From the NCBI GenBank assembly GCA_039881145.1, contig JAYKKI010000016.1, positions 14,513,501 to 14,577,500 of the forward strand: a DNA stretch of 64,000 nt. Direction: 5' to 3'. Positions 46,820 through 57,944 of the stretch are shown here, piece by piece (the stretch's first letter is position 1; every line of letters begins with the position of its first letter). The DNA is from Druceiella hillmani (taxonomy: Eukaryota; Arthropoda; Insecta; Lepidoptera; Hepialidae). The notes below the pieces were generated by a model. It searched no databases, was not told where the DNA came from, and saw nothing but the letters and a program-made list of their open reading frames with translations. The position numbers and the translations under genes were made by a program.

Positions 46820-46885
46820 CACTTTATATAAGGCGGATTTATTGCTTTAGAAGTAATCGCTTCTAGTTTACTAAAGTATAAAATA
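46820..46885 (-). mobile_element. LINE/SINE 3' tail fragment
   Basis: On the minus strand: GAAGCGATTACTTCTAAAGC then AATAAATCCGCC. This is the same tail type as the SINE at 31.35 kb. No Pol III head is present. Confidence 0.55.
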
Positions 46886-47387
46886 AAGTTTATATTATGT
46901 ACTATGGAAGACTGCAACCGATTTTGAATAGAATTGCAAAAAAGATAATAAAAAATACAAGCCAAAAAAATAATGCTTTCTCTACGGCTTCGACATATCG
47001 AATTTTTCATTCCTCACAACAACTGCCAAATACATTCTATGATTCTACGTATTATACCAGCATAAAATTATGGCTCCTGTTAATAAGTTGGGTAGTATTG
47101 TAAATAATTTCCTTCATCTGTGGATTTGTCTAAATCTTCAATATCATCGTTTAAAAAAATATTGAACATTCTAAGTATAAGTTGATTTGACTTAAGAAAC
47201 AAATTATGTCTTAATTTTGTTTATATTTGTGTCTGTCAATAATTAAATTTAATTTAATAATTATGTCATTGAGTAATTATCACAGTTCAGCGAAAATACA
47301 TTCTAAAATTATTTACATTAATAGTAAAAAAATGCACTCTTCGTTTTACCCCATTAAAAATTATAGATTTCGTTTAGTTGGATTACT

Positions 47388-47632
47388 AAAACTAGCAGTT
47401 ACGTGTAGTTCTGATGGCCACACAATAAAATGGTACCTTCGAGCTGATTCAATGAAATAGGACCAAAAATTAGAGACTAAACTCTATAACGGAACAATGT
47501 ATCCTAACCGCGTTCGGGCTTCTAATAATTGTATCATCATGAAACTTGGCAGTTGCATGTAGTTTTGATGAGAACGCAATAAATTAGTATTATCGGACTA
47601 ATTCAGTGAAGTAAAACCAGAAGTCAGATGGA
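47388..47632 (+). repeat. two tandem copies of a 154-bp unit, probably transposon-derived
   Basis: AAACT.GCAGTT.C.TGTAGTT, GATG.(C/G)A(C/A).CAATAAA.T, CTGATTCA or CTAATTCA, (A)GTGAA.TA.(G/A)ACCA recurs at 47,389 and 47,542. The linker (ATCCTAACCGCGTTCGGGCT) is GC-rich. I recall similar sequence in arthropod interspersed repeats but cannot name the family. Confidence 0.65.
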
Positions 47633-47828
47633 AGAATTGGATTATTCCAATCTTACTGAAAAGACGCCTTGCAATACTGATGCACTGGCAGAGAGGGAGA
47701 GGATGCGTACTCAGCCGACACAGAATCAAGAGAGACACCCCATGCTAAACAAATATGCTGCTTTGTTAATTGGAAGTGATAAGCCCCTCCACAATGTTGT
47801 AAAAGTAAATAAATATAATATAAAATAA
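47628..47828 (+). CDS. small open frame of uncertain status (66 codons)
   Basis: The frame begins MEELDYSNLTEKTPCNTDAL and contains ERERMRTQPTQNQERHPML and KYAALLIGSDKPLHNVV. Unlike the other short frames it is rich in Glu, Thr, Pro, Arg and Gln and locally GC-richer, so it looks more like real protein than chance translation. No family was recognised. It starts at the end of the 154-bp tandem repeat, so a transposon-derived origin is likely. There is no TATA box, and no clear splice acceptor just upstream. Confidence 0.2.
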   Translation: MEELDYSNLTEKTPCNTDALAERERMRTQPTQNQERHPMLNKYAALLIGSDKPLHNVVKVNKYNIK

Positions 47829-47934
47829 GTTAAATACAATATTGTCATCTTTAATATAAGACCAAAAAAGTAGAAATAAATTAATAGTAAAAAAAAGAAT
47901 TTTTAAAAAAGTCAAAAACATTTTTTTTTTACTT

Positions 47935-48035
47935 TTGTTTGTCCATTTTGTGAAGAATTAAAAGTAAGCCATGTTTGTTATTGAGTATAATATTTGAGTG
48001 CAAAAGTGTGGGGCGCTTCTTCTTTAAATTTAATT
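47935..48035 (+). repeat. duplicated non-coding block C, copy 2
   Basis: Partner of 24,095-24,205: AAGCCATGTTTGTTATTGAG, TATAATATTTGAGTGCAAAA, GTGTGGGGCG. The small frame at 47,975-48,214 is not conserved in the partner. Confidence 0.55.
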
Positions 48036-48376
48036 GTAATATTAAACATTTTCATTCACGTAATATTAATTTGAAAAATAATTTATTTTTCAGAAAAAGC
48101 GCACCACTAGGTTTCAATAGCTTAGATATGAAATTGAAATTGGGAAGATTTCTTTCTGTATTGACTGATTTTAATAATTTTCCACTCATACGGTATGGAC
48201 CGATCCACACGTAGCCTTACGATAGTGTAACTTCTGTGACAGTGACAAATTGCGTACGACCAATAAGTGAGGCCTACGTTCATTCTTCATAACAACAAGC
48301 ATTAATTAAAAACAAATCAGGTATATATACAAACAGTTGAGAACAATAAATGATGAAAATAAGCTAGCATCATATA

Positions 48377-48380
<4 letters not shown>

Positions 48381-48445
<65 letters not shown>

Positions 48446-48450
48446 TATAA
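48381..48450. repeat. (TA)n microsatellite
   Basis: About 65 bp of TA dinucleotide. Confidence 0.98.
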
Positions 48451-49459
48451 AATCTTTTCTTCGAAATGCGTTCGAAACAAGGTTGTAAACCAGTTTAAGT
48501 GCGTGATTAATAGGTCGTGTTAAATAAAACTACGTGTAACATACTAGGTGTCATTCCATAGTTAGTACTAAATAAATTTAAGAAAATTTTGAAATTGAAA
48601 GTAATTACCAATAAAAAAAAATCGCGATGCCAGTGCCAGTACACCGCTACTTGTGGCGAAAAGGGTCGGACTTTATTGCTCCTGTTTTATATAAAATGTG
48701 TTTGTATAGTGGATTTTAAAAAGAAGTGCATATGTTGTTAGACTTGGAATTATCAAGTAAGCAAAATTATAAAAATATAAAGGAATCGATATAATAAATT
48801 TGACAGTTTATCTACTTTTGACAAAAGTTACGTAAACTTTTCATTATGGAGCCAATTTATATTTAGCTAGTATTATTTATTGCAATCTTCTGGTATTTCA
48901 AAGATTTAAATTAAACGATATAATTGTATTAGATGTCTAATTACGAAATATATTTTATGGAAAGCAACCAAAACATCCAACAATTGGTAGCAAGAGTAAG
49001 TTCCATTTTAGTTTATTGATGTGTCTAGTACGGTCGTAGGCGTTAATTATAATAAACATTTATATATTTTATTCGCGTTTTTAATGTTTTGTTCTCATTC
49101 TTTCACAGAGAAGAAAATAAAAGGGGAAAAAATAAATAGATCGTTGAATAAAAAGTCGACACAATTGAAGCGTATCCGGGCCATGCGCTGTGTATATCGT
49201 GCGTAAGCATATACATTTTATTCGAGGCCATTATAATTTGTAACAAAAAAGTAGCCGAACTGATTTTCCGGTTATTTATATACAGAAACCTCGACGCATT
49301 AAATACAATGTCTTTTTTACGGGTACCGTCTTCGGCCGTTTATAATATTCTAGTTTTGTCAACTGAACACGTGAATAAAGTGAGCGGGATATTATTTTAA
49401 AATTTCGACATTAAACTTTTTTTAAAAATTAAGATGATTGATTGATTTATTTATTATTA
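48451..49459. other. non-coding DNA with a GC-richer patch
   Basis: Positions 49,150-49,350 contain GC-richer words such as CGTATCCGGGCCATGCGCTG and GTACCGTCTTCGGCCG that could not be assigned. The rest is AT-rich, and no gene was recognised. Confidence 0.4.
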
Positions 49460-50560
49460 CATACACTACTTTCTCACAAAACCAAATATTGCGTTAGAAA
49501 TCTACACTTTGTTTAAATAATCGATAAACTAAAATCATAACAAGACGAATCTAGTTTTTATCAAGTAATTGCATTGCACACCTTATGATTTAATCTTGCT
49601 ATTAATCCAATACTCCACTTGTCGAATTTTTACCAGACTGAATAGGGACTTAAACATGAAAACACATAAAAAATTTACATGTTGTAATAAAACCAATAGC
49701 AAAAATAACAGCTACAAACAAAAATAATTCTCCAATATTTTGGATATCGTAAGTCAAAAAAGTTAAGATCACCCTACAATAAAAAAAAAACACTTACTGA
49801 TGAATGCAAACAAAGATTCCCTAAAATAGCCAAGAGTAAAGTTACGGGAGTAAATCTATTCAAGTCTATAATATCTATTCTATTCCAATCCTGACTTATT
49901 CATTTGAAATAACAAAATAGACAAATACCGATGCAGCTTACATAGAATGCATAATCGGGCAAAAATAACTACTTACTCCCTAAATCTGCATTAAAGGCAT
50001 TCAATACTAAAATATATAAGGGCTGTAAGGGACTAATTAATATATTTACCTGGTGGGAAAAATAATTAAAAATTTAAAATAATTTTTCTAGAAAAAAGCC
50101 GCAACAAATGATGTATTTAAAACCATAGTTCAAAATGACGGGAATTACATTCTTCACTAACATACAAAGAGAAGAGCTGGATTATACACACACTGGCCAC
50201 AAGTAAAATTTAATAGAACATTGGAAAATAAAAGCATCATATGTCCCACCCTCCACGATTTGCAACAAACCCACATATCAAACGAATAATTTAAAATAAA
50301 CGCAATATCTTTAAAAACAGATACTCTCTGAAAGCATTGAAAATACCACAGCTTCATTTCACACAAATATAGTATACGTATGTTCTAACCTCACACAAAT
50401 GGACTACACGCATAAGAATAACCAAACAGTTAAACACCATCCATCAGAAATATTCACTCAAACACAATCTCACACATGCTTCACAAAACAGCACATCCTA
50501 CTTTAAGTATAACCTAACATTATCCTAGAAAACGATAGCCACAAAGTTTACTGTGTTCAA
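49460..50560 (+). other. A- and C-rich strand-asymmetric block, possible retroelement remnant
   Basis: For about 1.1 kb the plus strand has about twice as much A as T and more C than G (clear in almost every line), unlike the near-symmetric flanks. Such skew is typical of the coding strand of A-rich retroelements. Pieces read like protein in plus frames, for example PILTYSFEITK near 49,890 and RRAGLYTHWPQVKFNRTLEN near 50,180, but no RT, integrase or protease motif is certain. A mitochondrial insertion was considered and no mitochondrial gene was recognised. Confidence 0.45.
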
Positions 50561-52068
50561 AGCATACTGAGAGAAAATATCTAATGACAGCGGTAGTCTT
50601 ATCTGTATCAGCAGCTGCTGAGAATATAAAAGTAAATATTGAGATATATGCGAGTTATTACGACTGTGCCAAACTACATGTTTTCATTTTAGAAAAATAT
50701 TCCTGAATTTATACTTTCAAAGTAATAAAGATGCCGACAGTGGAAGTGTTATATCTCAGAGATATGGATAACCACTAGTGACATTGTTATTTATTACTTT
50801 CCATATAGAATTTTTTTGTCATTTATCATATATCATCGGACCGTGATATATCAACCTTACTGTACCTTAGACAAAGTTCCATTCTGTATTTTACCCGTAA
50901 AATTATAATTACTCACTATTTTTTTTTGAGTACTTCGAAATAAGATATTTTATTAGAGGTCTAATATGTTGATCCTTATTTGGTTCTTGAAATGCCTTAT
51001 TTCTTTTGTAAAAGAAGTAAAGATAAAAATGGTCCCACAGATTGAAAAGTTTTCTTACTGTTTGGTTTCAAACATAACTTTAATAAGTAACACGTAATTA
51101 GCTTGGGAGTTGTTGAAAATGTGTTATATTAAATGTTAGTTACGTTTTTCATGTCATCAAATAAAATATTAAAGCATTCTGTATACATTCTAATCTACTT
51201 AACAATTCTATCTCGTTATTTATCTTTTTTTTGATAACAAACTTTCCTAGATGTTTTTTTGTTATAATTTTACACTTATAGGTCTTTTTTGTTAAATAAA
51301 ACTTAAGAAATTGCAATTTTCTAAAGTTAAACACTGAATGAGTTAGCTCCATTTCTAATATATCTGTCTAAACAGAATCATGGAAATGTTCAAACGCTCT
51401 ATCAACCTTTGTGTATTTCAATAAGTATTAGCTTGTTTGCTAAACACAACGCCCCGCTTAACCATCGGATCGAACGATTAAATACATGCTGCAAACGCTG
51501 ATAAGGATATAGCTTCATACATTCCCATACGTTAAGTTTGACAGCTGCACGCTCAAAATTACGCTTCGGGACACGTCCAGCTGCGCTGTTCCGAAATTGT
51601 AACTTAAGTTATATCCTTTTTTAGCATTTCTGTTGTTATATTTTATTAATTCAAATCTTACATATTCTTCTGAAAATAGTTATGATGGAATCGTTGATAC
51701 ATTAGTCAAAAATTCGTTACGTTTATATTGTACGTTCATATCGTTAAAGTGTAACCTGAAGGAAAATTAATGTCCCTGGAACTAAACGTATTGTCCAGAA
51801 CTGTATAATAAGTAAAAAGGCCAAAACAATAATTTAATGGTATTTATTACTTTTTAATGTTCAGAGTAAAATGTGAACGTAACTTAATATTATAATATTT
51901 TTAGTTTTTGGATGACATTTAAAATATCTTGGTTTAAATATGCGAGTTTATTAAAATTAAATTATTTTGAATTAACATATTTTTTTATGTAATATCGGAA
52001 ATTCTTATTTGATAAATGATTGTTCGGGTGAAATAAAGATACAAACAGAAGTTAAACTTAATTTTATA
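50561..52068. other. AT-rich non-coding DNA
   Basis: No gene was recognised. A GC-richer patch at 51,445-51,600 (for example TTCGGGACACGTCCAGCTGC) is unassigned. Confidence 0.45.
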
Positions 52069-52070
52069 TA

Positions 52071-53411
52071 AAGGTGTCCGTGACTCCTATCCAAAAACGA
52101 AAACCAATGAATTTCCTGCTTGTATATAGATCATTGGTGAAAACCGATATTTATTATCTCAAGGGATTTTGAAATATAGCACGATAAACATTTCGAGAAA
52201 AATTGCCTGCACGCATCCTTAAATATTTCTTTATGTACACTTTACCACCAGGTAAAGTTATTTATAGTTATATCATTAAAGGCGGCTGTTTGAAAGTCGC
52301 AAATGAATTATATCTTACGCACATGTAATAGAAGAGAAAATGAGTTGACAAGTCAGAAGAGAGAGATGCTATGTTGCTATTCTCTTCTCGTATTTGAGAG
52401 CACATTCGTGGTTATAGTTAAAAATTAATTCAGTTGATTCCGAAATTTATTTATGTTCACGTATGTTGGGTCGCCGTATTCCGTTGTCAAAGTTTGTGGC
52501 AGGCTAAACAAAATGTTTGGCATCCAGTGGATAGGTCGATTTAGACCTTACGTTGGCCTTCACATTTACTAGCCATCACCCCGTTGGACTTCTTCATGTG
52601 GGGATTTATTAAAGATTTAGTGTTTGAGAAATATTGCGACAGAGAAACTGACTAGACTCAGAGAGTGACTTTTAAGCAAAACATTCTTTAATAGAGTCCA
52701 CTAAAAAACAAAAAAACGTGTGTAAAAATGTGTCGAAGACGGGGGGGGGTGACATGCTGAAAATGTTTGTCACTTAATTTGTTTTTTCATTTTTAATTGA
52801 CTTGTGACTTGACTACTTAATTTCACTTCAGTCTATTGAAAAATCAGTGTTGAAAAATGTCATCCGTGCATATCCGTGGCAATTATAAGTGAATGATCAC
52901 TGATTTTATAAGTGGCGAGCATTCATACACATATTACCACTGTAAATAGATTAATACTATTATATTAAAAATACTACTACTAAATAAAATGTGATATGTA
53001 CTGCGGTATTTAAAATTACCAAGCGTCCTTAATTACAAAATCATATTTGCAAGCGTAAGCCATACGTTCTGCACACAACCATATGCATTGTCAAAACTCA
53101 TACATACATAATACCTAATTTAGATGTTCGTCTCGCCACTCCTTTGATCTTGTTCAAAAAACAGCCATTCATGCGAGCGTCGCGAGTGACGACGAAAGTC
53201 ACGTGGCAAATGGTGAGCGCTACGCAACGCGAAGCGGCGCGAGGCTTAAAATCTTAGGCTAGGTTCGACTTTTATTATTTATTAAAAATAGACTTTTTAT
53301 TATTTATTAAAAATTAAACATGTCAATATTTTTCCGAAATAAATTCTGTTTTACAACCTCCTGGTAGAGTAAAACTCAAGGTTTTTTTTGGATAGGGGTC
53401 GCGGACATCAG
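52071..53411 (+). mobile_element. mariner-like DNA transposon with terminal inverted repeats and TA flanks
   Basis: The left end reads AAGGTGTCCGTGACTCCTAT then CCAAAAA. The right end, read inward, is CTGATGTCCGCGACCCCTAT then CCAAAAA. The TIRs are about 27 bp with four or five mismatches. Each is directly preceded by TA (52,069-70 and 53,412-13), the target duplicated by Tc1/mariner elements. The 1,341-bp length is that of a full-size mariner, and a transposase remnant lies inside on the plus strand. An unusual CpG-rich patch (53,165-53,265) and a run of ten G (about 52,741) lie within it. Confidence 0.85.
52528..52655 (+). pseudogene. mariner-type DDE transposase remnant
   Basis: WIGRFRP (52,528) is followed, after a frameshift, by ITPLDFFMWGFIKDLVFEKY and a TAG at 52,653. 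This resembles the WIGR...SPDLTPLDFFLWGxxK segment near the C-terminal end of the catalytic core in DUF4817/mariner-like transposases of insects. At the place expected for the SPDL motif the sequence reads LLAI, so the catalytic Asp appears lost. Little else of the protein is recognisable, and the element cannot be autonomous. Confidence 0.75.
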
Positions 53412-54189
53412 TATAAATTATTAAATTCATAACACAACCTTTATCAGATAGGCAATATACAAACAATATATCCAGTTTCATTTCACATTCTATCTGCTAC
53501 TTTTTAATAACTTTAATTTTTGATTATTTGGAGTAAGAGTTTTAAAAATACGTCACTGCAAGAAAACCTGTAGGTTAAAAAAAATCGTTCTATTCCATTT
53601 CAAATATTTTGGAATATCTGAATCCTTTTACTCGATGGCCGTGTATATTTTGAACACATTCTTCTTTGGGCAGCCTAATATTGCCTTGTCTTCTATAAAA
53701 TATAACTGAAAAACATAGTCTTTTTTCTTTTAGCAAGAACCTTCTTATTCACAATATCTTAAATAATAATAAAAACAAAAGCTAGCAATTTTCATTTTAC
53801 ACACAATTTACCTCTCAAATAAAAGAACTTGATACGAGTTCCTCTTATTAACATAGAAGTAATACAATATTAAAAATCAAAGTCTATAAAATCTATAATT
53901 GAGCAACGGATGGTCAGTGAAAATATTTAATATGGGCGAATTCCCGTGTTAAATATAATTGCCCTTGTTTAATTGTGATGTCTCTTTATTTAAGTTACTG
54001 CTAGTGGAATGCGTGTAATAATTAAAATAAATAATTTTAAAGTATTTTTTATTAAAAGTAATAAATATTATTAAAAATATTTCACTTTTAGAAAGCGGTC
54101 CTATAAAATATTTATTTTGAAGATTAAAATTCCTACTCAAAAATGTAATTGAAATATCATAGAATGAAGAAATACAACCAAATACTCTA
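53412..54189. other. AT-rich non-coding DNA
   Basis: No gene or repeat was recognised between the mariner element and the LINE fragment. Confidence 0.5.
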
Positions 54190-55200
54190 ACAGTAAAGTC
54201 AGGGCTATAATTAAACCTCTTAGGCAGGAAAAACTCTTGGGAATAAATGCTATCCGGATTGGACTATCAATACGCCGAAATACTTTGTATATCTCTTAAG
54301 GCGTCTTCAGGAAAATAGAACAGCATCGGATAGAACAGATGATCTATTGTCGGATCATTTCTATTACAGTGTAGGAGTTCCCTAAGGATATATAATCTCG
54401 CCATTCCTATTGCACATCTAAATGGCGGTTGTAATGAGATTTACTATCGATGACAAGACAACTCAACTTCGAAAATTTTGATATGCAGATGATATCACCT
54501 TATTCGCAACTAGTATTCTCCACGTGGAAAGTTTACTGCAATGGTTAGAAAACATCAATCTCGTATTCAGGTTAAACATTATTCGCAATCAGACGTAGAT
54601 TCTGATTTTTGATCGCACTCGTGATAATTCATCCGAAGTTGAATTAATTTGAAGTGAATATTTTTAATGATTTCAATGTTTTTAATGATTCCAAATGTAC
54701 TAATGAAAGATATTTAAGAAAATTAACATCACAAAAGCAACTTAACCTCAATTCAATAGACCATTAGTGTTTTCCTCTACTCTAATTTTCCTGCTGCGCT
54801 GCAGAAACCTAGACACTATGTAAAAGCGAGAGAAAAGATAAACAATCTGAAAATGTAGTCTTGGAGAAGGATGCTTGGAGTATCATGGAATGAGTTCCGT
54901 ATTAATGCATCCATATTTCAAGAACTTGGTATTAGGTAGTTTGTCCAATATTGTACAAACTCGTATAATAAATATTTTAAGCAACGTTAGTATCGAACGC
55001 CCCGTACAACCGGTACGGTGTAAAGTGGAAGGTACCACGTGAGAAAGCACGGATGAGACGATTAGATTAGATCAGGGCAGTCATGGGCGTTCCTTTATCC
55101 AGAGAACTACTTATAAAAAGGAATGGAATCACATAACTCATCAGCAACACACTTGATACGATAATCCTGACCACTCTAGAAGAGTGTAAGAACCAATATG
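54190..55200 (+). pseudogene. LINE reverse transcriptase, 3' part
   Basis: Plus-strand pieces in order: DHFYYSVGVP.GYIISPFLL (RT motif around the conserved QG..SP), the YADD box in YADDITLFAT (54,482-54,493 encode YADD), LRLNIIRNQT-like and FDRTRDNSSEVEL. After a decayed stretch come WRRMLGVSW, INASIFQELGI, RKHG and GVPLSREL-like C-terminal pieces. This is the usual order in arthropod endonuclease-reverse transcriptase LINEs, running from RT palm to C terminus. Multiple stops and at least four frameshifts are present. The part before the QG motif is missing. It complements the minus-strand fragment at 39.8-40.9 kb and may belong to the same family, although the two do not overlap enough to compare. 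Confidence 0.85.
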
Positions 55201-55290
55201 AAGGAGATAGTTTTAAAATTTGAAATATTTTCCCCGCCTCTAAATGTTTTGCTTAAATTGAACTGATGTTTAAAAAATGTATATACACGC

Positions 55291-55322
55291 ACACACACAC
55301 ACACACGTGTGTGTGTGTGTGT
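55291..55322. repeat. (AC)8(GT)8 perfect palindrome
   Basis: Sixteen bases of AC are followed without a gap by sixteen bases of GT, a 32-bp perfect palindrome of alternating purines and pyrimidines. Confidence 0.97.
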
Positions 55323-55334
55323 CTGCTCTGATTA

Positions 55335-55495
55335 AAGTTTCATTGTATTACAATATTTTCAGGTGGGCAATTAACTAAGATTTAGCTAATAGCCCACCTG
55401 AAGATGTTGTAATACAACGAAATCTAGGTCATGGTAAAGAATTTAAAGAAAGTAGAAATAATACTACATCGCGTAGTTTCATTTAATCGTATACA
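55335..55495 (+). mobile_element. retroelement-like repeat with hammerhead-like motif, copy 2, and inverted duplicate
   Basis: Positions 55,392-55,422 (GCCCACCTGAAGATGTTGTA then ATACAACGAAA) match the repeat at 45.7 kb on the other strand. Similarity continues through TCTAGGTCATGGTAAAGAAT to AGTTTCATTTAAT. Just upstream, 55,338-55,368 is an inverted copy of the same 31 bases with three mismatches, separated by 23 bp, so the motif forms a long hairpin with itself. This copy has ATCTAGGT where copy 1 has the palindromic ACCTAGGT. Confidence 0.65.
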
Positions 55496-56101
55496 CAATT
55501 GTATACACAGATATGGATTTTGTATAAGGTGAAGAAGCAGAGAAAGTGGACAAATAGGATTCATTTTTGAATCGATGTTATTTTTTTACCAATCATAATT
55601 GTTAATTTTATCAAAAACACCATTTATATATAGCATTTTGTCTACAGATTTTAGATGACTGCTCTGATTAAATGGTATTATTCAGTCCACACTTTATATT
55701 CAATAGATAATGCCATGTATTTACAAAAAGAAGACATAATTTCTTCAAAACATGTATTGGATATTGGTATACAAATCAAGATTCCAAAAGTCAATAGCAG
55801 TGACGGAAAATATCATATTAACAGGAAGCGTTGCAGCTCTAGCAAATTCAAGGAAGAAGCATTCATCATTACTATTATTATTCTTTCCTTTCGAAAAGCT
55901 TTTATGTTACTCTGTTAAAGGGATAATTTGAAGGGTTCAGAATTAAAATTATGAATAACTATAATTTTACCTTACTTTAACGAATTGATATAAAATTCTC
56001 AATTGTTTTCTTTAAAAACTTATCACAGTTAAAGTGGCCGGTCTTTGTATGATATTATTTCTACAAAACTTACCAAAGATTTTCTGCAATGTCAAACTTA
56101 A
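55496..56101. other. AT-rich non-coding DNA
   Basis: No gene was recognised. The frame 55,655-55,918 shows no known domain. Confidence 0.4.
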
Positions 56102-56124
56102 AATTATGCACGTTGTGCATAATT
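56102..56124. promoter_or_regulatory. 10-bp perfect inverted repeat upstream of the candidate promoter
   Basis: AATTATGCAC and its inverted copy flank GTT. The halves contain ATTATGCA, an octamer-like core of the POU-homeodomain type. It lies about 100 bp upstream of the TATA box at 56,225. The role is inferred from position only. Confidence 0.4.
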
Positions 56125-56149
56125 AAAGACGGTAACATTCAATGTCAAG

Positions 56150-56435
56150 ACAAAGAGTTGTGACAGGGATGGCCAGACGATGATCGCGACAGAACATACT
56201 GCGAAAGCGTCCGCGCCGCAAATCTATAAATAGACCCCCGTCGAATCTGATCATTCCTTTTCTTCACCGATCGCCATAGCATGCCAACTGGGAGGAGCTC
56301 CTTCACGCGTCGTACTTAACGATAGCGTGCCATGCCACCGCTGCTCGATGGCATTCCGTGCCAACGTCACCTGAAGACGGTGTGTTGTTTAGCGCGGCAT
56401 TCGGAGGGTAGCTGTCATTTATTGCGTGTTGGCTT
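56150..56435 (+). promoter_or_regulatory. candidate core promoter and first exon
   Basis: TATAAATA at 56,225-56,232 lies 28 bp before a TCATTC initiator (A at 56,253), the spacing expected of an arthropod TATA/Inr promoter. The flanking 280 bp are unusually GC-rich for the window (GCGTCCGCGCCGCAAATC just upstream). The first ATG downstream (56,281) opens a 12-codon frame. The next (56,332) opens a 91-codon frame starting MPPLLDGIPCQRHLKTVCC, of no known family. GT donor-like sites occur at about 56,381 and 56,408. It could be the start of a host transcript or the promoter of a retroelement; no matching LTR partner was seen. Confidence 0.4.
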
Positions 56436-56609
56436 CATTTTTACTGAAATTGCCTCAGATTCTATTATTTTAATGTCTGCACAGAAATTATCTTGCTTTT
56501 TATTATTTAAAAATATTTTACTATTATTTCGTTGCCGCCACTTACTGAGTCACTGCAGTTCCAGATTTTATAAATTTTTGGAAAAGAAACGAAGGCCTGT
56601 ACGATAGTG

Positions 56610-57649
56610 CTCATTTTAGAACAAGAAATTCGGAAGAAATGAGTTTCGATATATGAAAACAAAGATTTACAACCAATTAGGGAAATCGAAAAATATATAT
56701 AGTGGTATTAGGGATATAGCATTAGCATTAACCCTATTTTTCCATGACTCTCAAGAGAGTAGTTTCGGAGATCGAAAAGAGGTTGAGGGATGCCTTTGAA
56801 ATTTAAAACTGATTTTGAGGTCCTTGTAATAAATCTTTTCAAATAATACCCCACATGATAAATGGAATAATAAAATTAAGTATTTATTTTACATTATTTT
56901 TAATTCTTATATGAATATCGTAAAAAAGTCATTGCAAAATATATGGGATAATAAGACATATTACTATGTCAAATTTCAATTTTTTCGTGGTATTGTTTCT
57001 GAAAAAAATGGCAGTGACAGACAAATGGGCAGGATACTAAAAAAGTTGATATAAGTAAGTACTTTGTTTTCCAAAACTATGGTCATATCGTCTTGCCTAT
57101 AGAAGAGGCTTAGTAGTGATTCCATGACAAGATTTTATCATGAATATTATATGCAAAGAAGTTCTATCCATTATCTCATAGTTGAAAGTCATCAACAAAA
57201 TATGAACAAGTACTATACATTTATTAATTACATAATCTAGAACTGACCTAATGTCAAGATACAAATAAAAAGCCACACATAATGACAAAAAAAATATAAT
57301 GACAAATATAAGCTACTTTTGTGCATATATCGCTGTTGTAGCAGCATGACATCTATTTAAAATACTTTGAGAGCTGACGTTTTTAAGTCTGACTTCCTAA
57401 ATTATTATTCAATTCTGATGTTGCATTAAAATTAACGAAAATTATACTTCCAATCATTTTTTTTTTCATTATGAGGCTTTCATAATAATTTCTCTTAAAT
57501 CTACTGAAATATTTTAAGTTAAAATAAAGTATAATGTTTCCAAATTTTAACAGAAAAAAATCATGAAGACGCTATGATTTTCATGATTATTGGTCAATCA
57601 TTAATTTTTCATTTCATAGAGAGAAGTCAAATTAAATACACAAGAAACT
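56610..57649. other. AT-rich non-coding DNA
   Basis: Nothing was recognised. The minus-strand frame 57,097-57,288 looks like chance translation. Confidence 0.5.
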
Positions 57650-57944
57650 AAGATCATAATTCTGCACATTTCATACTTTCAGTGCGTTTCCAATTTTTTT
57701 ACTGAGTTTATTAAGAATTTTTTGAAAATGTCGATAAATTTAGAAAATGTCGAATTTCGTTACTCAATTTTCACTTACATTTTTAAATTTTAGCTTAAAC
57801 AAAAACAAGTATTTGCATTTCAGCATGTATAGTGCAAATACCGTGTTTTGTAAACTTAATGATCAACGTATGTAGCACTCAGTTTATAAATTATACAATA
57901 GTTTTGACATACGTTGGAAGCAGTATTAAGGCATTACATACATT

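Noticed and set aside
49460..50560. Nuclear copy of mitochondrial DNA
   Set aside because: Skew and AT content fit, but no mitochondrial gene, tRNA or rRNA segment was recognised.
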